Source: Nocardioides cavernae (GTDB taxonomy: Bacteria > Actinomycetota > Actinomycetes > Propionibacteriales > Nocardioidaceae). From it: a stretch of DNA of 64,000 nucleotides. Under the pieces are notes generated by a model. It was not told the origin of the DNA. It worked only from the letters and a program-made list of their open reading frames with translations, and did not search any database. Both the position numbers and the translations under genes were made by a program. Below are positions 33,009-40,488 of this stretch, in pieces (position 1 is the stretch's first letter; every line of letters begins with the position of its first letter). The DNA is taken from assembly GCF_016907475.1 (NCBI RefSeq), contig NZ_JAFBCA010000001.1, forward strand, positions 1,488,001 through 1,552,000, read 5' to 3'.

Positions 33009-34220
33009 TCAGCGGGCTGCCCGGTTGAGCCGGGCGGCCTCCCGGGTCAGGTGGGTCCGCTCGGCGAGGTTGGTCGCGAGCCCGGCGGCCTCGGCGTAGA
33101 GCCGCGCCGCCGTGACGAGGTCGCCGTCCTTCTCGTGGAGGTACGCCGATGCGGCTCGGTGGCGGGGCAGGGCGGGGTCGACCTCGGCGAGCGCCGCGAG
33201 TCCGGCCCGGGCGCCGTCGGCCTCGCCCACCGCCACGGCCCGGTTGAGCCGCACGACCGGGCTGCCGGTGAGCGCCAGCAGCTCGTCGTACCACTGCACC
33301 ACCTGCACCCAGTCGGTCTCCGCGGCGCTGGGGGCGTCGGCGTGCAGGGCGGCGATGGCCGCCTGGAGCTGGTACTCGCCGCGTCGCTGCTGGGCGAGCG
33401 CGGCCTGCAGGACGGTGACGCCCTCCTCGATTAGCCCGGTGTCCCACCGGGAGCGGTCCTGGTCGGCGAGGGGGACGAGCGTCCCGTCGTCGCGCCGGCG
33501 CGCCGGGCGTCGCGCGTGGTGGAGCAGCATCAGCGCGAGCAGCCCGTCGGTCTCCGGGTCCTGTCCGTCGGGGCCGGCCAGCGCGGCCAGCTGGCGGGTG
33601 AGCCGGATCGCCTCGGCGGCCAGGTCGACGTCGCCGGAGTAGCCCTCGTTGAAGACGAGGTAGAGCACGCGCCGCACCGTGGCGAGGTCCCCCGGCCGGT
33701 CGAACGCCTCGCCCGAGACGGTCCGCTTCGCCCGGCTGATGCGTTGCGCCATCGTCGCCTCGGGCACCAGGTAGGCCTCGGCGACCTGCCGGGTGGTCAG
33801 TCCGGCGACGGCGCGCAGGGTCAGCGCGACGGCCGAGGCCGGCGTCAGCGCCGGGTGCGCGCAGAGGAAGAAGATGCGCAACGTCTCGTCGGCCGTCTCC
33901 GCCGGACCCCGCTCCGGCTCGAGGTCCACCGCGACCTCACGCCGCTGCCGCGCGGTCTCGGACCGTACGACGTCGAGGAAGCGCCGCCAGGCGACGGTGA
34001 CCAGCCAGCCCTTGAGGTCGCGCGGCGGCTCCGCGGACCCGGCGCCGAAGGTGCGCCAGGCCTCGACGAGCGCCTCCTGCACGGCGTCCTCGGCCGTCGC
34101 GAAGTCGGCTCCGCGGCGGACGAGGACGCCGATGACCGCCGGCACGAGCGGTCGCAGCGTGGCCGTGTCGAAAGCCCCGTCGAGGGCCCCGGGGGCATCG
34201 GGCGCGTCGGCGGGGGTCAC
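33009..34220 (-). CDS. ECF42-type RNA polymerase sigma factor with C-terminal extension (DUF6596)
   Basis: A 403-residue extracytoplasmic-function sigma factor. Region 2 (ADFATAEDAVQEALVEAWRTF, LKGWLVTVAWRRFLDVVRSE) and region 4 (ALTLRAVAGLTTRQVAEAYLVPEATMAQRISRAKR) are followed by a roughly 200-residue helical, TPR-like extension (VLYLVFNEGYSG onward) typical of ECF42. No anti-sigma factor is present; in this group the extension is thought to control activity. GTG 34220 lies 4 bases after the DGPF gene, which is the standard ECF42 partner. Target genes cannot be seen. Confidence 0.9.
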   Translation of the reverse strand: MTPADAPDAPGALDGAFDTATLRPLVPAVIGVLVRRGADFATAEDAVQEALVEAWRTFGAGSAEPPRDLKGWLVTVAWRRFLDVVRSETARQRREVAVDLEPERGPAETADETLRIFFLCAHPALTPASAVALTLRAVAGLTTRQVAEAYLVPEATMAQRISRAKRTVSGEAFDRPGDLATVRRVLYLVFNEGYSGDVDLAAEAIRLTRQLAALAGPDGQDPETDGLLALMLLHHARRPARRRDDGTLVPLADQDRSRWDTGLIEEGVTVLQAALAQQRRGEYQLQAAIAALHADAPSAAETDWVQVVQWYDELLALTGSPVVRLNRAVAVGEADGARAGLAALAEVDPALPRHRAASAYLHEKDGDLVTAARLYAEAAGLATNLAERTHLTREAARLNRAAR

Positions 34221-34224
34221 CGGC

Positions 34225-34629
34225 TCAGGCGTCGGTCGCGGAGGGGGCGCCGTAGAAGGGACGCACCTCGAGCCACTCGTGGATCGGCTTGCCGTCCTTG
34301 CCCGGGGCCAGCGACAGCTCGCCGGCCAGCGTGACGGCACGGTCCCAGCCGTCGACGTCGACGACGTACCACCCGGCGATGAGGTCCTTGGTCTCGGCGA
34401 ACGGGCCGTCGGTGGCCGGCTGGCGCTGCTCGTCGGCCCGCACCCAGGCGCCCTCGGGCGAGAGGGCCTGCGCGTCGACGTACTCGCCGCTCTCCTCCAG
34501 CCGCTTGCCGAAGTCGGCCATGAACTGCATGTGCGCGTCGACCTCCTCGGGTGCCCACTGGTCCATCGAGACGTCGTTCACGGTGGCGGGCGCGCCGCGG
34601 TAGTGCTTGAGGATCAGGTACTTCGGCAT
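34225..34629 (-). CDS. YCII-related DGPF-motif protein, ECF42 partner
   Basis: A 134-residue YCII/DGPF protein. It opens MPKYLILKHYRGAP, has the FADFGKRLEESGEYVDAQALSP-like helix, and carries the diagnostic TDGPFAETKDLIAGWYVVDVDG segment at about residues 73-94. It sits directly upstream of the ECF42 sigma gene, the arrangement that gave the group its name. Its biochemical function is not known. AAGGAG-like sequence precedes ATG 34629. Confidence 0.9.
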   Translation of the reverse strand: MPKYLILKHYRGAPATVNDVSMDQWAPEEVDAHMQFMADFGKRLEESGEYVDAQALSPEGAWVRADEQRQPATDGPFAETKDLIAGWYVVDVDGWDRAVTLAGELSLAPGKDGKPIHEWLEVRPFYGAPSATDA

Positions 34630-34772
34630 GTCGGTGCTCCTTGTCAGGTGCGGCCCATTGTGGCTGCGTCCACCCCGGGGACGGAGCCGTGCGGGGCTTC
34701 TCGACATGCTCCGGCAGATTTCTCACGGCCGAGGCACAGCCCCGTCACAGGTTCGGGGCGGACGCTCCTGAC

Positions 34773-35216
34773 ATGAGCGAGAACGACAAGCAGGACGAGA
34801 CCCAGCCGGTCCGTCCGGACAGCGCCGCGACGCCGCCCGCAGCCGGGGCCATCCCCACCGCCCCACCCGTGGCGGAAGCGGCCGCGGCCGCCCCAGCGGA
34901 GGCGCCGGTCGCGAGGCGCGGCCTCCGCGAGCGGTTCCGCACCTGGCGGGGCTCGCGAGGGGAGGGCGGACGCACGTTCGGGCTCGCGGCGCTGATCGCG
35001 TCGGCCCTCGCCGGCGTCATCGTCGGCGGTCTCGGCTTCGCCGCTGTCGACGCGGCCACCGGTGACGACCACGGACCGGGGCGCGACGGCTGGGTCCAGC
35101 GCGACGACGACCGCGGCCCGGGCGGCCGTGGCGGCATGCACGGCGGGCCCCGCGGCGTACCGGGTCAGCTGCCGCCCACCACTGCGCCGGAGGACGAGGA
35201 CGGCTCCGCCTCCTGA
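34773..35216 (+). CDS. Hypothetical single-pass membrane protein
   Basis: A 147-residue protein. The N-terminal 45 residues are Pro/Ala-rich and disordered, a basic stretch (RRGLRERFRTWRGSRGEGG) follows, then one membrane helix (about 70-92, Ala/Gly/Val-rich), then a polar Gly/Asp/His/Arg-rich tail. No family recognised. Charge distribution suggests the N-terminus is inside. ATG 34773 fits start of the acidic MSENDKQDE segment. It is divergent from the DGPF gene. Confidence 0.6.
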   Translation: MSENDKQDETQPVRPDSAATPPAAGAIPTAPPVAEAAAAAPAEAPVARRGLRERFRTWRGSRGEGGRTFGLAALIASALAGVIVGGLGFAAVDAATGDDHGPGRDGWVQRDDDRGPGGRGGMHGGPRGVPGQLPPTTAPEDEDGSAS

Positions 35217-35220
35217 GCCC

Positions 35221-35348
35221 GAGGTGGCGGCACATCGCTGGTGAAAGGCCCCGGTCGGCGCCATCTGCCGCCACCTCCGCGTCGCGTCACCTGGGGGTGG
35301 CGGCACCTCGCAGGTGAGGGCGTCCGGTTGGTGCAATCTGCCGCCACC
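35221..35348. repeat. Two tandem copies of a palindromic module
   Basis: Module 1: GAGGTGGCGGCA (35221-35232) with TGCCGCCACCTC (35266-35277). Module 2: GGTGGCGGCA (35296-35305) with TGCCGCCACC (35339-35348). The spacers are also similar (GGTGA..., CCGGT, ATC before the right arm), so the unit of about 55 bases was duplicated. It lies between two co-directional genes, ahead of hrpA. No gene in the 184-base gap. Confidence 0.8.
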
Positions 35349-35400
35349 TTCGAGGCGTCAGCATGGGCAGTCGGAAAACCGCTTCCACCCGTGGGCGAGA

Positions 35401-38400
35401 ATGGCGCCCGTTGTGAAGATCACCTACCCGGCCGAGCTCCCGGTCTCCGCGCGCCGCGACGACATCGCCGCTGCCATCCGCGACCACCAGGTCGTCATCG
35501 TCGCCGGCGAGACCGGCTCGGGGAAGACCACCCAGCTGCCCAAGATCTGCCTCGAGCTGGGTCGCGGCCTCGGGTCGGCCGAGGGCGGCCAGCTGATCGG
35601 CCACACCCAGCCGCGCCGCATCGCCGCCCGGTCGGTGGCGGAGCGGATCGCCGAGGAGCTCGGCACCGAGCTCGGCGACGTCGTCGGCTACCAGGTGCGC
35701 TTCACTGACCGCACCAGCCGCGCGAGCCGGGTCAAGCTGATGACGGACGGCATCCTGCTGGCGGAGCTGCAGCGCGACCGCGACCTGCGCAGGTACGACA
35801 CGATCATCATCGACGAGGCCCACGAGCGCAGCCTCAACATCGACTTCCTGCTCGGCTACCTCAGGCGCCTGCTGCCGCGCCGGCCCGACCTCAAGGTGAT
35901 CATCACCAGCGCCACGATCGACGTCGACCGCTTCGCCGCTCACTTCAAGGCCCCGGTGGTCGAGGTCTCGGGTCGTACGTACCCCGTCGAGGTCCGCTAC
36001 CGCCCGCTCCTCGAGCTGCCGGAGGAGGACGAGGAGGGCGACCCGGTCCAGCGCGACCAGACCGAGGCGATCCTCGACGCGGTCCGCGAGCTGTCCGCCG
36101 AGGGACCGGGCGACGTGCTCGTCTTCCTGCCGGGTGAGCGGGAGATCCGGGACACCGCCGACGCGTTCGACGCGCTCAAGAGCGACCGCCTCGAGATCGT
36201 GCCGCTCTACTCCCGCCTCAGCGCCGCCGACCAGCACAAGGTCTTCTCCAGCCACTCCTCGATCGTGCGCCGCGTCGTGCTCGCCACCAACGTCGCCGAG
36301 ACGTCGCTGACCGTTCCCGGCATCCGGTACGTCGTCGACACCGGCGTCGCGCGGATCAGCCGCTACTCGGTGCGTACCAAGGTGCAGCGGTTGCCGATCG
36401 AGCCGATCAGCCAGGCCTCGGCCAACCAGCGGTCCGGGCGCTGCGGCCGCGTCTCGGAGGGCATCGCGATCCGGCTGTACTCCGAGGAGGACTTCGAGGC
36501 GCGCCCGGAGTTCACCGACCCCGAGATCCTGCGGACCAACCTCGCCAGCGTCATCCTCCAGATGGCCTCCCTCCGGCTCGGTGACATCGCCCGCTTCCCG
36601 TTCGTCGAGCCGCCCGACCGCCGCAACGTCAAGGCCGGCACCGACCTCCTCGAGGAGCTCGGCGCGGTGACCGCCCAGCCCGACGACCGCGGGAAGGGCG
36701 TCCGCCTGACCGACGTCGGTCGTCGGCTTGCCCGGCTTCCGATCGACCCGCGCCTCGGCCGGATGATCCTCGAGGCCGAGCGCCTCGGCTGCCTGCGCGA
36801 CGTCCTCGTCATCGCCGCCGCGCTGTCCATCCAGGACCCGCGCGAGCGCCCGGAGGAGCAGCGGGCGCAGGCCGACCAGCAGCACGCCCGCTTCAAGCAC
36901 GAGTCCAGCGACTTCCTCACCTGGCTCAACCTCTGGCGCCACATCAAGCAGCAGCAGCGCGAGCTGTCCTCGAGCGCGTTCCGCCGGATGTGCAAGCGCG
37001 AGCACCTCAACTACATGCGCATCCGCGAGTGGCAGGACTACGAGTCCCAGCTGCGCCAGGTGGCGAAAGAAATGAAGCTCGACGTGGGCCACCCGTCGGA
37101 CACCCCCGACGAGGACGGCATCCACCAGGCGCTGCTGTCCGGCCTGCTCAGCCACATCGGCGCGCTCGAGGAGCGTGAGAAGGGCAAGCCGGGGGAGCGG
37201 CGCCCGATGCGGGAGTACCTCGGTGCCCGCAACGCCCGCTTCGCGGTCTTCCCCGGCAGCGTGCTGAAGGGCCGCAACCCCGACTTCCTGATGAGCGCCG
37301 AGCTGGTCGAGACCTCGCGCCTCTGGGCCCGGCAGAACGCCGCCATCAAGGCCGAGTGGGCCGAGCGTCTCGGCGCCCACCTGGTCAAGCGGACCTACTC
37401 GGAGCCGCACTGGTCCCGCAAGCGCGCGGCGGTGATGGCCCGCGAGCGAGTCACGCTGTACGGCGTCCCGCTGGTCGCCGACCGCCTCGTGCAGTACGGC
37501 CGGATCGACGCGCCGCTGGCCCGCGAGCTCTTCATCCGGCACGCCCTCGTCCAGCGGGAGTGGGACTCCCGGCACCGGTTCCTCGCCGAGAACACCCGCC
37601 TCCTCGAGGAGGCCGAGGAGCTCGAGCACCGGGCCCGACGCCGCGACATCGTCGTCGACGAGGAGACCCTCTTCGAGTTCTACGACGCCCGCGTCGGCGC
37701 CGACGTCGTCAGCGGGCAGCACTTCGACCAGTGGTGGAAGCGCGCGCGGCAGAAGAAGCCCGACCTGCTCACCTTCGACCCCGAGATGCTCACCCACGAC
37801 ACGGCCGGCGAGGTGCGCGCCCACGACTTCCCGACCCAGTGGCACGACAGCGACGAGGCCGGGCTGACGTTCCCGATCAGCTACCACTTCGAGCCCGGCG
37901 CCGCCGACGACGGGCTCACCATCGACGTCCCGGTCGCCACCCTCAACCGCATCGAGGCCGACGACTTCTCGTGGCTGGTGCCGGGGCTCCGTGAGGAGCT
38001 GGTCACCGAGCTGATCCGCTCGCTGCCCAAGAACCTCCGCGTCGCGATGGTGCCCGCACCCAACACCGCCCGCGAGTTCCTCGACGCGACGCCACCGGGG
38101 GCCGAGCCGCTGCTCGACGCACTCGAGCGGTTCGCGCGGAGCACCCGGAGCCTCGTCATCCCGCGCGAGGCGTGGGACTGGTCCAAGGTCCCGGCCCACC
38201 TGCGACCGACCTACCGGGTGATGACCGAGAAGGGCGCCGAGGCCGGTCGCGGCAAGGACCTCGACGCGCTCAAGGAGCCGCTGCGGCCCACCTTCGAGCA
38301 GGCGATGGCCGACGTCGCGTCCGACTCCGGCGTGACCGCCACCGGCCAGACGGCATGGACCTTCGGCACGGTCGAGGAGTCGTTCGTCCAGCGCCGCGCG

Positions 38401-39207
38401 GGCCACGAGGTCCGGGGCTTCCCGGCCCTCGTCGACGAGGGGGCGACCGTCGGCCTGCAGGTGCTCGCCACGGCCGACGAGGCCGCGGCGCACCACCGAC
38501 TCGGCGTACGACGCCTCGTGCTCCTCGCGCTCGGCCCGGCCGACCCCGTCGACGAGGTGCTCGCCGGGGCCGGCCTCGACCAGCGCGCCAAGCTCGCCCT
38601 CGTCGGGTCGCCCTACCCGTCGGTGGCCGACCTCCTCGCCGACGTGCGCGCCGGCATCGTCGGCGAGGTCGTCGACCAGCACCCCACCGTGCGTGACGAG
38701 ACGGCGTACGACGCCGTGGTGGCCGCCTCCCGTGAGGCCGTCGCGTCGGGGCTCGGCCCGGCCGTGCACGACGTGATGCGGGTGCTGGAGGCGTGGCGCA
38801 CCACCGACAAGGCGATCTCCGGGCGCGCCGACCTGATGACGCTCCCAGCCCTCACCGACATGCGCGCGCAGGTCTCCCGGCTGATGGCGACCGGCTTCGT
38901 GGGGGACGCGGGCGTCCGCCGGCTGCGCGACTACCCGCGCTATCTCGGTGCCGTGACCCACCGCCGCGAGCGCCTCGACGGGCAGGTCGCGCGCGACCGC
39001 CAGCTGATGGACCAGCTCGCGGGCCTCCAGGAGGCGTGGCTGCACGCCGTCGCGGCCCTGCCCGACGGCCAGCCGGTGCCGCAGCACCTGCGCGACGCGC
39101 GGTGGATGCTCGAGGAGTACCGCGTCTCCCTCTTCGCCCAGCAGCTCGGCACCCGCGAGAAGGTCAGCGACCAGCGCATCCGCAAGGTGATGGCGCGCAC
39201 CGGTTGA
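35401..39207 (+). CDS. hrpA: ATP-dependent RNA helicase HrpA (DEAH box)
   Basis: A 1268-residue DEAH-box helicase. Walker A AGETGSGKTT is at residues 35-44, DEAH at 138-141 (IIIDEAHERS), then TSATID, TNVAETSLTVPGIRYVVDTG and NQRSGRCGRVSEG. These are followed by the helicase-associated and OB-like domains and the large DUF3418 C-terminal region typical of HrpA. Family length is about 1300. It unwinds RNA with 3' to 5' polarity and has been linked to ribosome and mRNA handling. ATG 35401 is chosen; GTG 35413 is an alternative. Confidence 0.93.
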   Translation: MAPVVKITYPAELPVSARRDDIAAAIRDHQVVIVAGETGSGKTTQLPKICLELGRGLGSAEGGQLIGHTQPRRIAARSVAERIAEELGTELGDVVGYQVRFTDRTSRASRVKLMTDGILLAELQRDRDLRRYDTIIIDEAHERSLNIDFLLGYLRRLLPRRPDLKVIITSATIDVDRFAAHFKAPVVEVSGRTYPVEVRYRPLLELPEEDEEGDPVQRDQTEAILDAVRELSAEGPGDVLVFLPGEREIRDTADAFDALKSDRLEIVPLYSRLSAADQHKVFSSHSSIVRRVVLATNVAETSLTVPGIRYVVDTGVARISRYSVRTKVQRLPIEPISQASANQRSGRCGRVSEGIAIRLYSEEDFEARPEFTDPEILRTNLASVILQMASLRLGDIARFPFVEPPDRRNVKAGTDLLEELGAVTAQPDDRGKGVRLTDVGRRLARLPIDPRLGRMILEAERLGCLRDVLVIAAALSIQDPRERPEEQRAQADQQHARFKHESSDFLTWLNLWRHIKQQQRELSSSAFRRMCKREHLNYMRIREWQDYESQLRQVAKEMKLDVGHPSDTPDEDGIHQALLSGLLSHIGALEEREKGKPGERRPMREYLGARNARFAVFPGSVLKGRNPDFLMSAELVETSRLWARQNAAIKAEWAERLGAHLVKRTYSEPHWSRKRAAVMARERVTLYGVPLVADRLVQYGRIDAPLARELFIRHALVQREWDSRHRFLAENTRLLEEAEELEHRARRRDIVVDEETLFEFYDARVGADVVSGQHFDQWWKRARQKKPDLLTFDPEMLTHDTAGEVRAHDFPTQWHDSDEAGLTFPISYHFEPGAADDGLTIDVPVATLNRIEADDFSWLVPGLREELVTELIRSLPKNLRVAMVPAPNTAREFLDATPPGAEPLLDALERFARSTRSLVIPREAWDWSKVPAHLRPTYRVMTEKGAEAGRGKDLDALKEPLRPTFEQAMADVASDSGVTATGQTAWTFGTVEESFVQRRAGHEVRGFPALVDEGATVGLQVLATADEAAAHHRLGVRRLVLLALGPADPVDEVLAGAGLDQRAKLALVGSPYPSVADLLADVRAGIVGEVVDQHPTVRDETAYDAVVAASREAVASGLGPAVHDVMRVLEAWRTTDKAISGRADLMTLPALTDMRAQVSRLMATGFVGDAGVRRLRDYPRYLGAVTHRRERLDGQVARDRQLMDQLAGLQEAWLHAVAALPDGQPVPQHLRDARWMLEEYRVSLFAQQLGTREKVSDQRIRKVMARTG

Positions 39208-39246
39208 GTGCGCTCGAGGTAGTAGTCGCACCGAGACTGCGCACTC
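39206..39246. repeat. Short inverted repeat after hrpA
   Basis: GAGTGCGC (39206-39213) and GCGCACTC (39239-39246), 25-base spacer. It starts on the hrpA stop codon and ends 4 bases before the -10 box of the next gene. The 7-base core GAGTGCG/CGCACTC is also the base of the larger structure at 39877-39967 on the other side of that gene. Confidence 0.55.
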
Positions 39247-39250
39247 GACC

Positions 39251-39256
39251 TAGGCT
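39251..39256 (+). promoter_or_regulatory. -10 box of a leaderless promoter
   Basis: TAGGCT, 6 bases before GTG 39263. Confidence 0.55.
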
Positions 39257-39262
39257 GGACCG

Positions 39263-39859
39263 GTGACCGGCCGCACGCACCACCGCCCGATGACGCCCGG
39301 CGACGGGTTCTTCGCCGACATCGTGGGAGGAGCCGACCCCGCGCAGGTGCGCGAGGCCGGAGACCTGGCCGCGACCGTCCTCGTGCGGGGCGCCCGTGAG
39401 TCCGACGACCCCGAGCTGGCCGAGCGCGTGGTCCACCTCGCCGACACCGAGGGACTCGAGACGCTCGCGGAGGTGTGGTCGGGTGCTCCCGCCGACACGC
39501 TCGCGGGGAGCCTCTGGCGGCTGTTCCTGCTCCGCTCGTGGGTGCACGCCGACCCCGACCGGGTGGTCCGGGACTACGAGGCCGGGCAGCGTCGCGTCGA
39601 CGTCGCTCGCGTCGTCGCGGGGGTCGCCGACCCGCCCGGCCCCGACGAGCTGCGCCGGATGGTCGACGAGGTGCTGCGCGGGATCACCCGCGGCGACTTC
39701 GCGGTCACCCTCTTCCGCGCCGCCGCCTTCGCCCGCATCGTCGCCGCCGGCCGTGCCGCCCTCGGCTCCGCCTCGCACGGGGAGATCACCCGGATGCTGG
39801 CCCTGTCGGAGCAGCTCGAGGCCGCCGGACACGTGGAAATCAGGGACAAGCTCGCCTGA
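39263..39859 (+). CDS. Conserved-looking hypothetical helical protein
   Basis: A 198-residue protein, almost entirely helical, with no signal peptide and no membrane segment. Segments such as LAERVVHLADTEGLETLAEVWSGAPADTLAGSLWRLFLLRSWVHADPDRV and VLRGITRGDFAVTLFRAAAFARIVAAGRAAL look like packed helices. I do not recognise a family. The leaderless promoter and GC3 pattern support a real gene. It lies between an inverted repeat and a candidate RNA that share arm sequence, ahead of a PemK-like gene. An antitoxin role was considered but nothing in its sequence supports it. Confidence 0.65.
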   Translation: MTGRTHHRPMTPGDGFFADIVGGADPAQVREAGDLAATVLVRGARESDDPELAERVVHLADTEGLETLAEVWSGAPADTLAGSLWRLFLLRSWVHADPDRVVRDYEAGQRRVDVARVVAGVADPPGPDELRRMVDEVLRGITRGDFAVTLFRAAAFARIVAAGRAALGSASHGEITRMLALSEQLEAAGHVEIRDKLA

Positions 39860-39864
39860 GGCGT

Positions 39865-39870
39865 TAAAAT
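39865..39870 (+). promoter_or_regulatory. -10 box for the candidate RNA
   Basis: TAAAAT is one of the most AT-rich hexamers of the region and a near-consensus -10. The first base of the outer stem (39877) lies 7 bases after it, at the expected +1. No convincing -35. Confidence 0.5.
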
Positions 39871-39876
39871 ATCCCC

Positions 39877-39967
39877 TGAGTGCGTCGGGCTGTGGCAGCC
39901 CCGGGTCCCAAAATTAGCCGCTACGAGCGGCCACGCGCCGTGAGGCGCTCCCGGTCCGGCGCACTCA
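39877..39967 (+). ncRNA. Candidate structured RNA (cloverleaf-like, about 91 nt), unclassified
   Basis: Outer stem of 12 pairs: TGAGTGCGTCGG (39877-39888) with CCGGCGCACTCA (39956-39967), one of them U.G. Inside are three hairpins: GCTG/CAGC (39889-39899, or GGGCTG/CAGCCC if it borrows from the outer stem), GCCGCT-ACG-AGCGGC (39917-39931), and GCGCC-GTGA-GGCGC (39935-39948, GNRA-type loop). CGGG (39902-39905) can also pair with CCCG (39950-39953). A -10 box is placed for transcription to start at the first paired base. It does not match tRNA, tmRNA, SRP RNA or any riboswitch I can recall. No terminator U-run follows. It may instead be a DNA palindrome like others here. Confidence 0.45.
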
Positions 39968-39996
39968 CTCACCCCAGGTGATGTCGGCGTCCGGTC

Positions 39997-40002
39997 TAGG
40001 CT
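39997..40002 (+). promoter_or_regulatory. -10 box of a leaderless promoter (PemK-like gene)
   Basis: TAGGCT, 6 bases before GTG 40009. The PemK-like gene therefore has its own promoter downstream of the candidate RNA. Confidence 0.55.
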
Positions 40003-40008
40003 CCCGGG

Positions 40009-40479
40009 GTGAGCATCGGCAAGCGCATCGGCGCCTTCCTCTCGGGCATCTCCCGGACTGGCACGACCGCCACCGGCACCACGCCCGCCCCGGCGTCCGG
40101 TCCCGGCGCGACGTACGCCCCCGAGCGCGACGGCGAGCCCGACCCCGGCGAGGTGGTGTGGGCCTGGGTGCCCTACGAGGACGACCCGAGCCAGGGCAAG
40201 GACCGGCCCGTCCTGGTCCTCGACACCGACGGGGACGGCTGGGTCGGGCTGATGCTCAGCAGCCAGGACCACGACCGCGACGCCGAGGACGAGGCCCGCT
40301 GGGGTCGGCACTGGATGGACGTCGGCACCGGCGGGTGGGACTCCCAGGGCCGGCCCAGCGAGGTGCGCCTCGACCGGCTGATCCGCCTCGAGCGCGACGG
40401 CGTACGACGGGAGGGAGCCGCGCTGGACGAGACGATCTTCACTGCCGTCGTCGAGGCCAGGCGTGGTCTGTCCGGATAG
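40009..40479 (+). CDS. PemK/MazF-like protein
   Basis: A 156-residue protein. After a 45-residue low-complexity N-terminus, PDPGEVVWAWVPYEDDPSQGKDRPVLVLD (about 44-72) matches the MazF/PemK core pattern (G-x-V...P-x-x-G-K-x-RP-V-L-V-L), followed by a strand and a C-terminal segment (PSEVRLDRLIRLERDGVRREGAALDE). PemK proteins are mRNA-cleaving toxins, but many solitary actinobacterial members have no known toxicity. No antitoxin gene is evident next to it. The gene ends in TAG that forms part of the next -10 box. Confidence 0.72.
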   Translation: MSIGKRIGAFLSGISRTGTTATGTTPAPASGPGATYAPERDGEPDPGEVVWAWVPYEDDPSQGKDRPVLVLDTDGDGWVGLMLSSQDHDRDAEDEARWGRHWMDVGTGGWDSQGRPSEVRLDRLIRLERDGVRREGAALDETIFTAVVEARRGLSG

Positions 40480-40482
40480 GGT
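40477..40482 (+). promoter_or_regulatory. -10 box of a leaderless promoter (solute-binding lipoprotein)
   Basis: TAGGGT, overlapping the stop codon of the PemK-like gene, 6 bases before GTG 40489. Confidence 0.5.
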
Positions 40483-40488
40483 CTGCGC

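Noticed and set aside
35287..39231. 1314-codon open frame antisense to hrpA
   Set aside because: The plus strand encodes a full HrpA with all motifs. Long antisense frames are expected at this GC content, and this one has Val/Arg/Leu-rich, motif-free sequence.
39877..39967. Candidate RNA as a tRNA or SRP RNA
   Set aside because: No anticodon arm of correct size, no T-loop TTC, no CCA end, and no SRP GGAA-loop motif; the 12-pair outer stem is too long.
23826..40002. Recurring CTAGGCT sequences as a dispersed repeat
   Set aside because: Only the hexamer is shared and it is always 6-7 bases before a start codon, which fits a -10 box.
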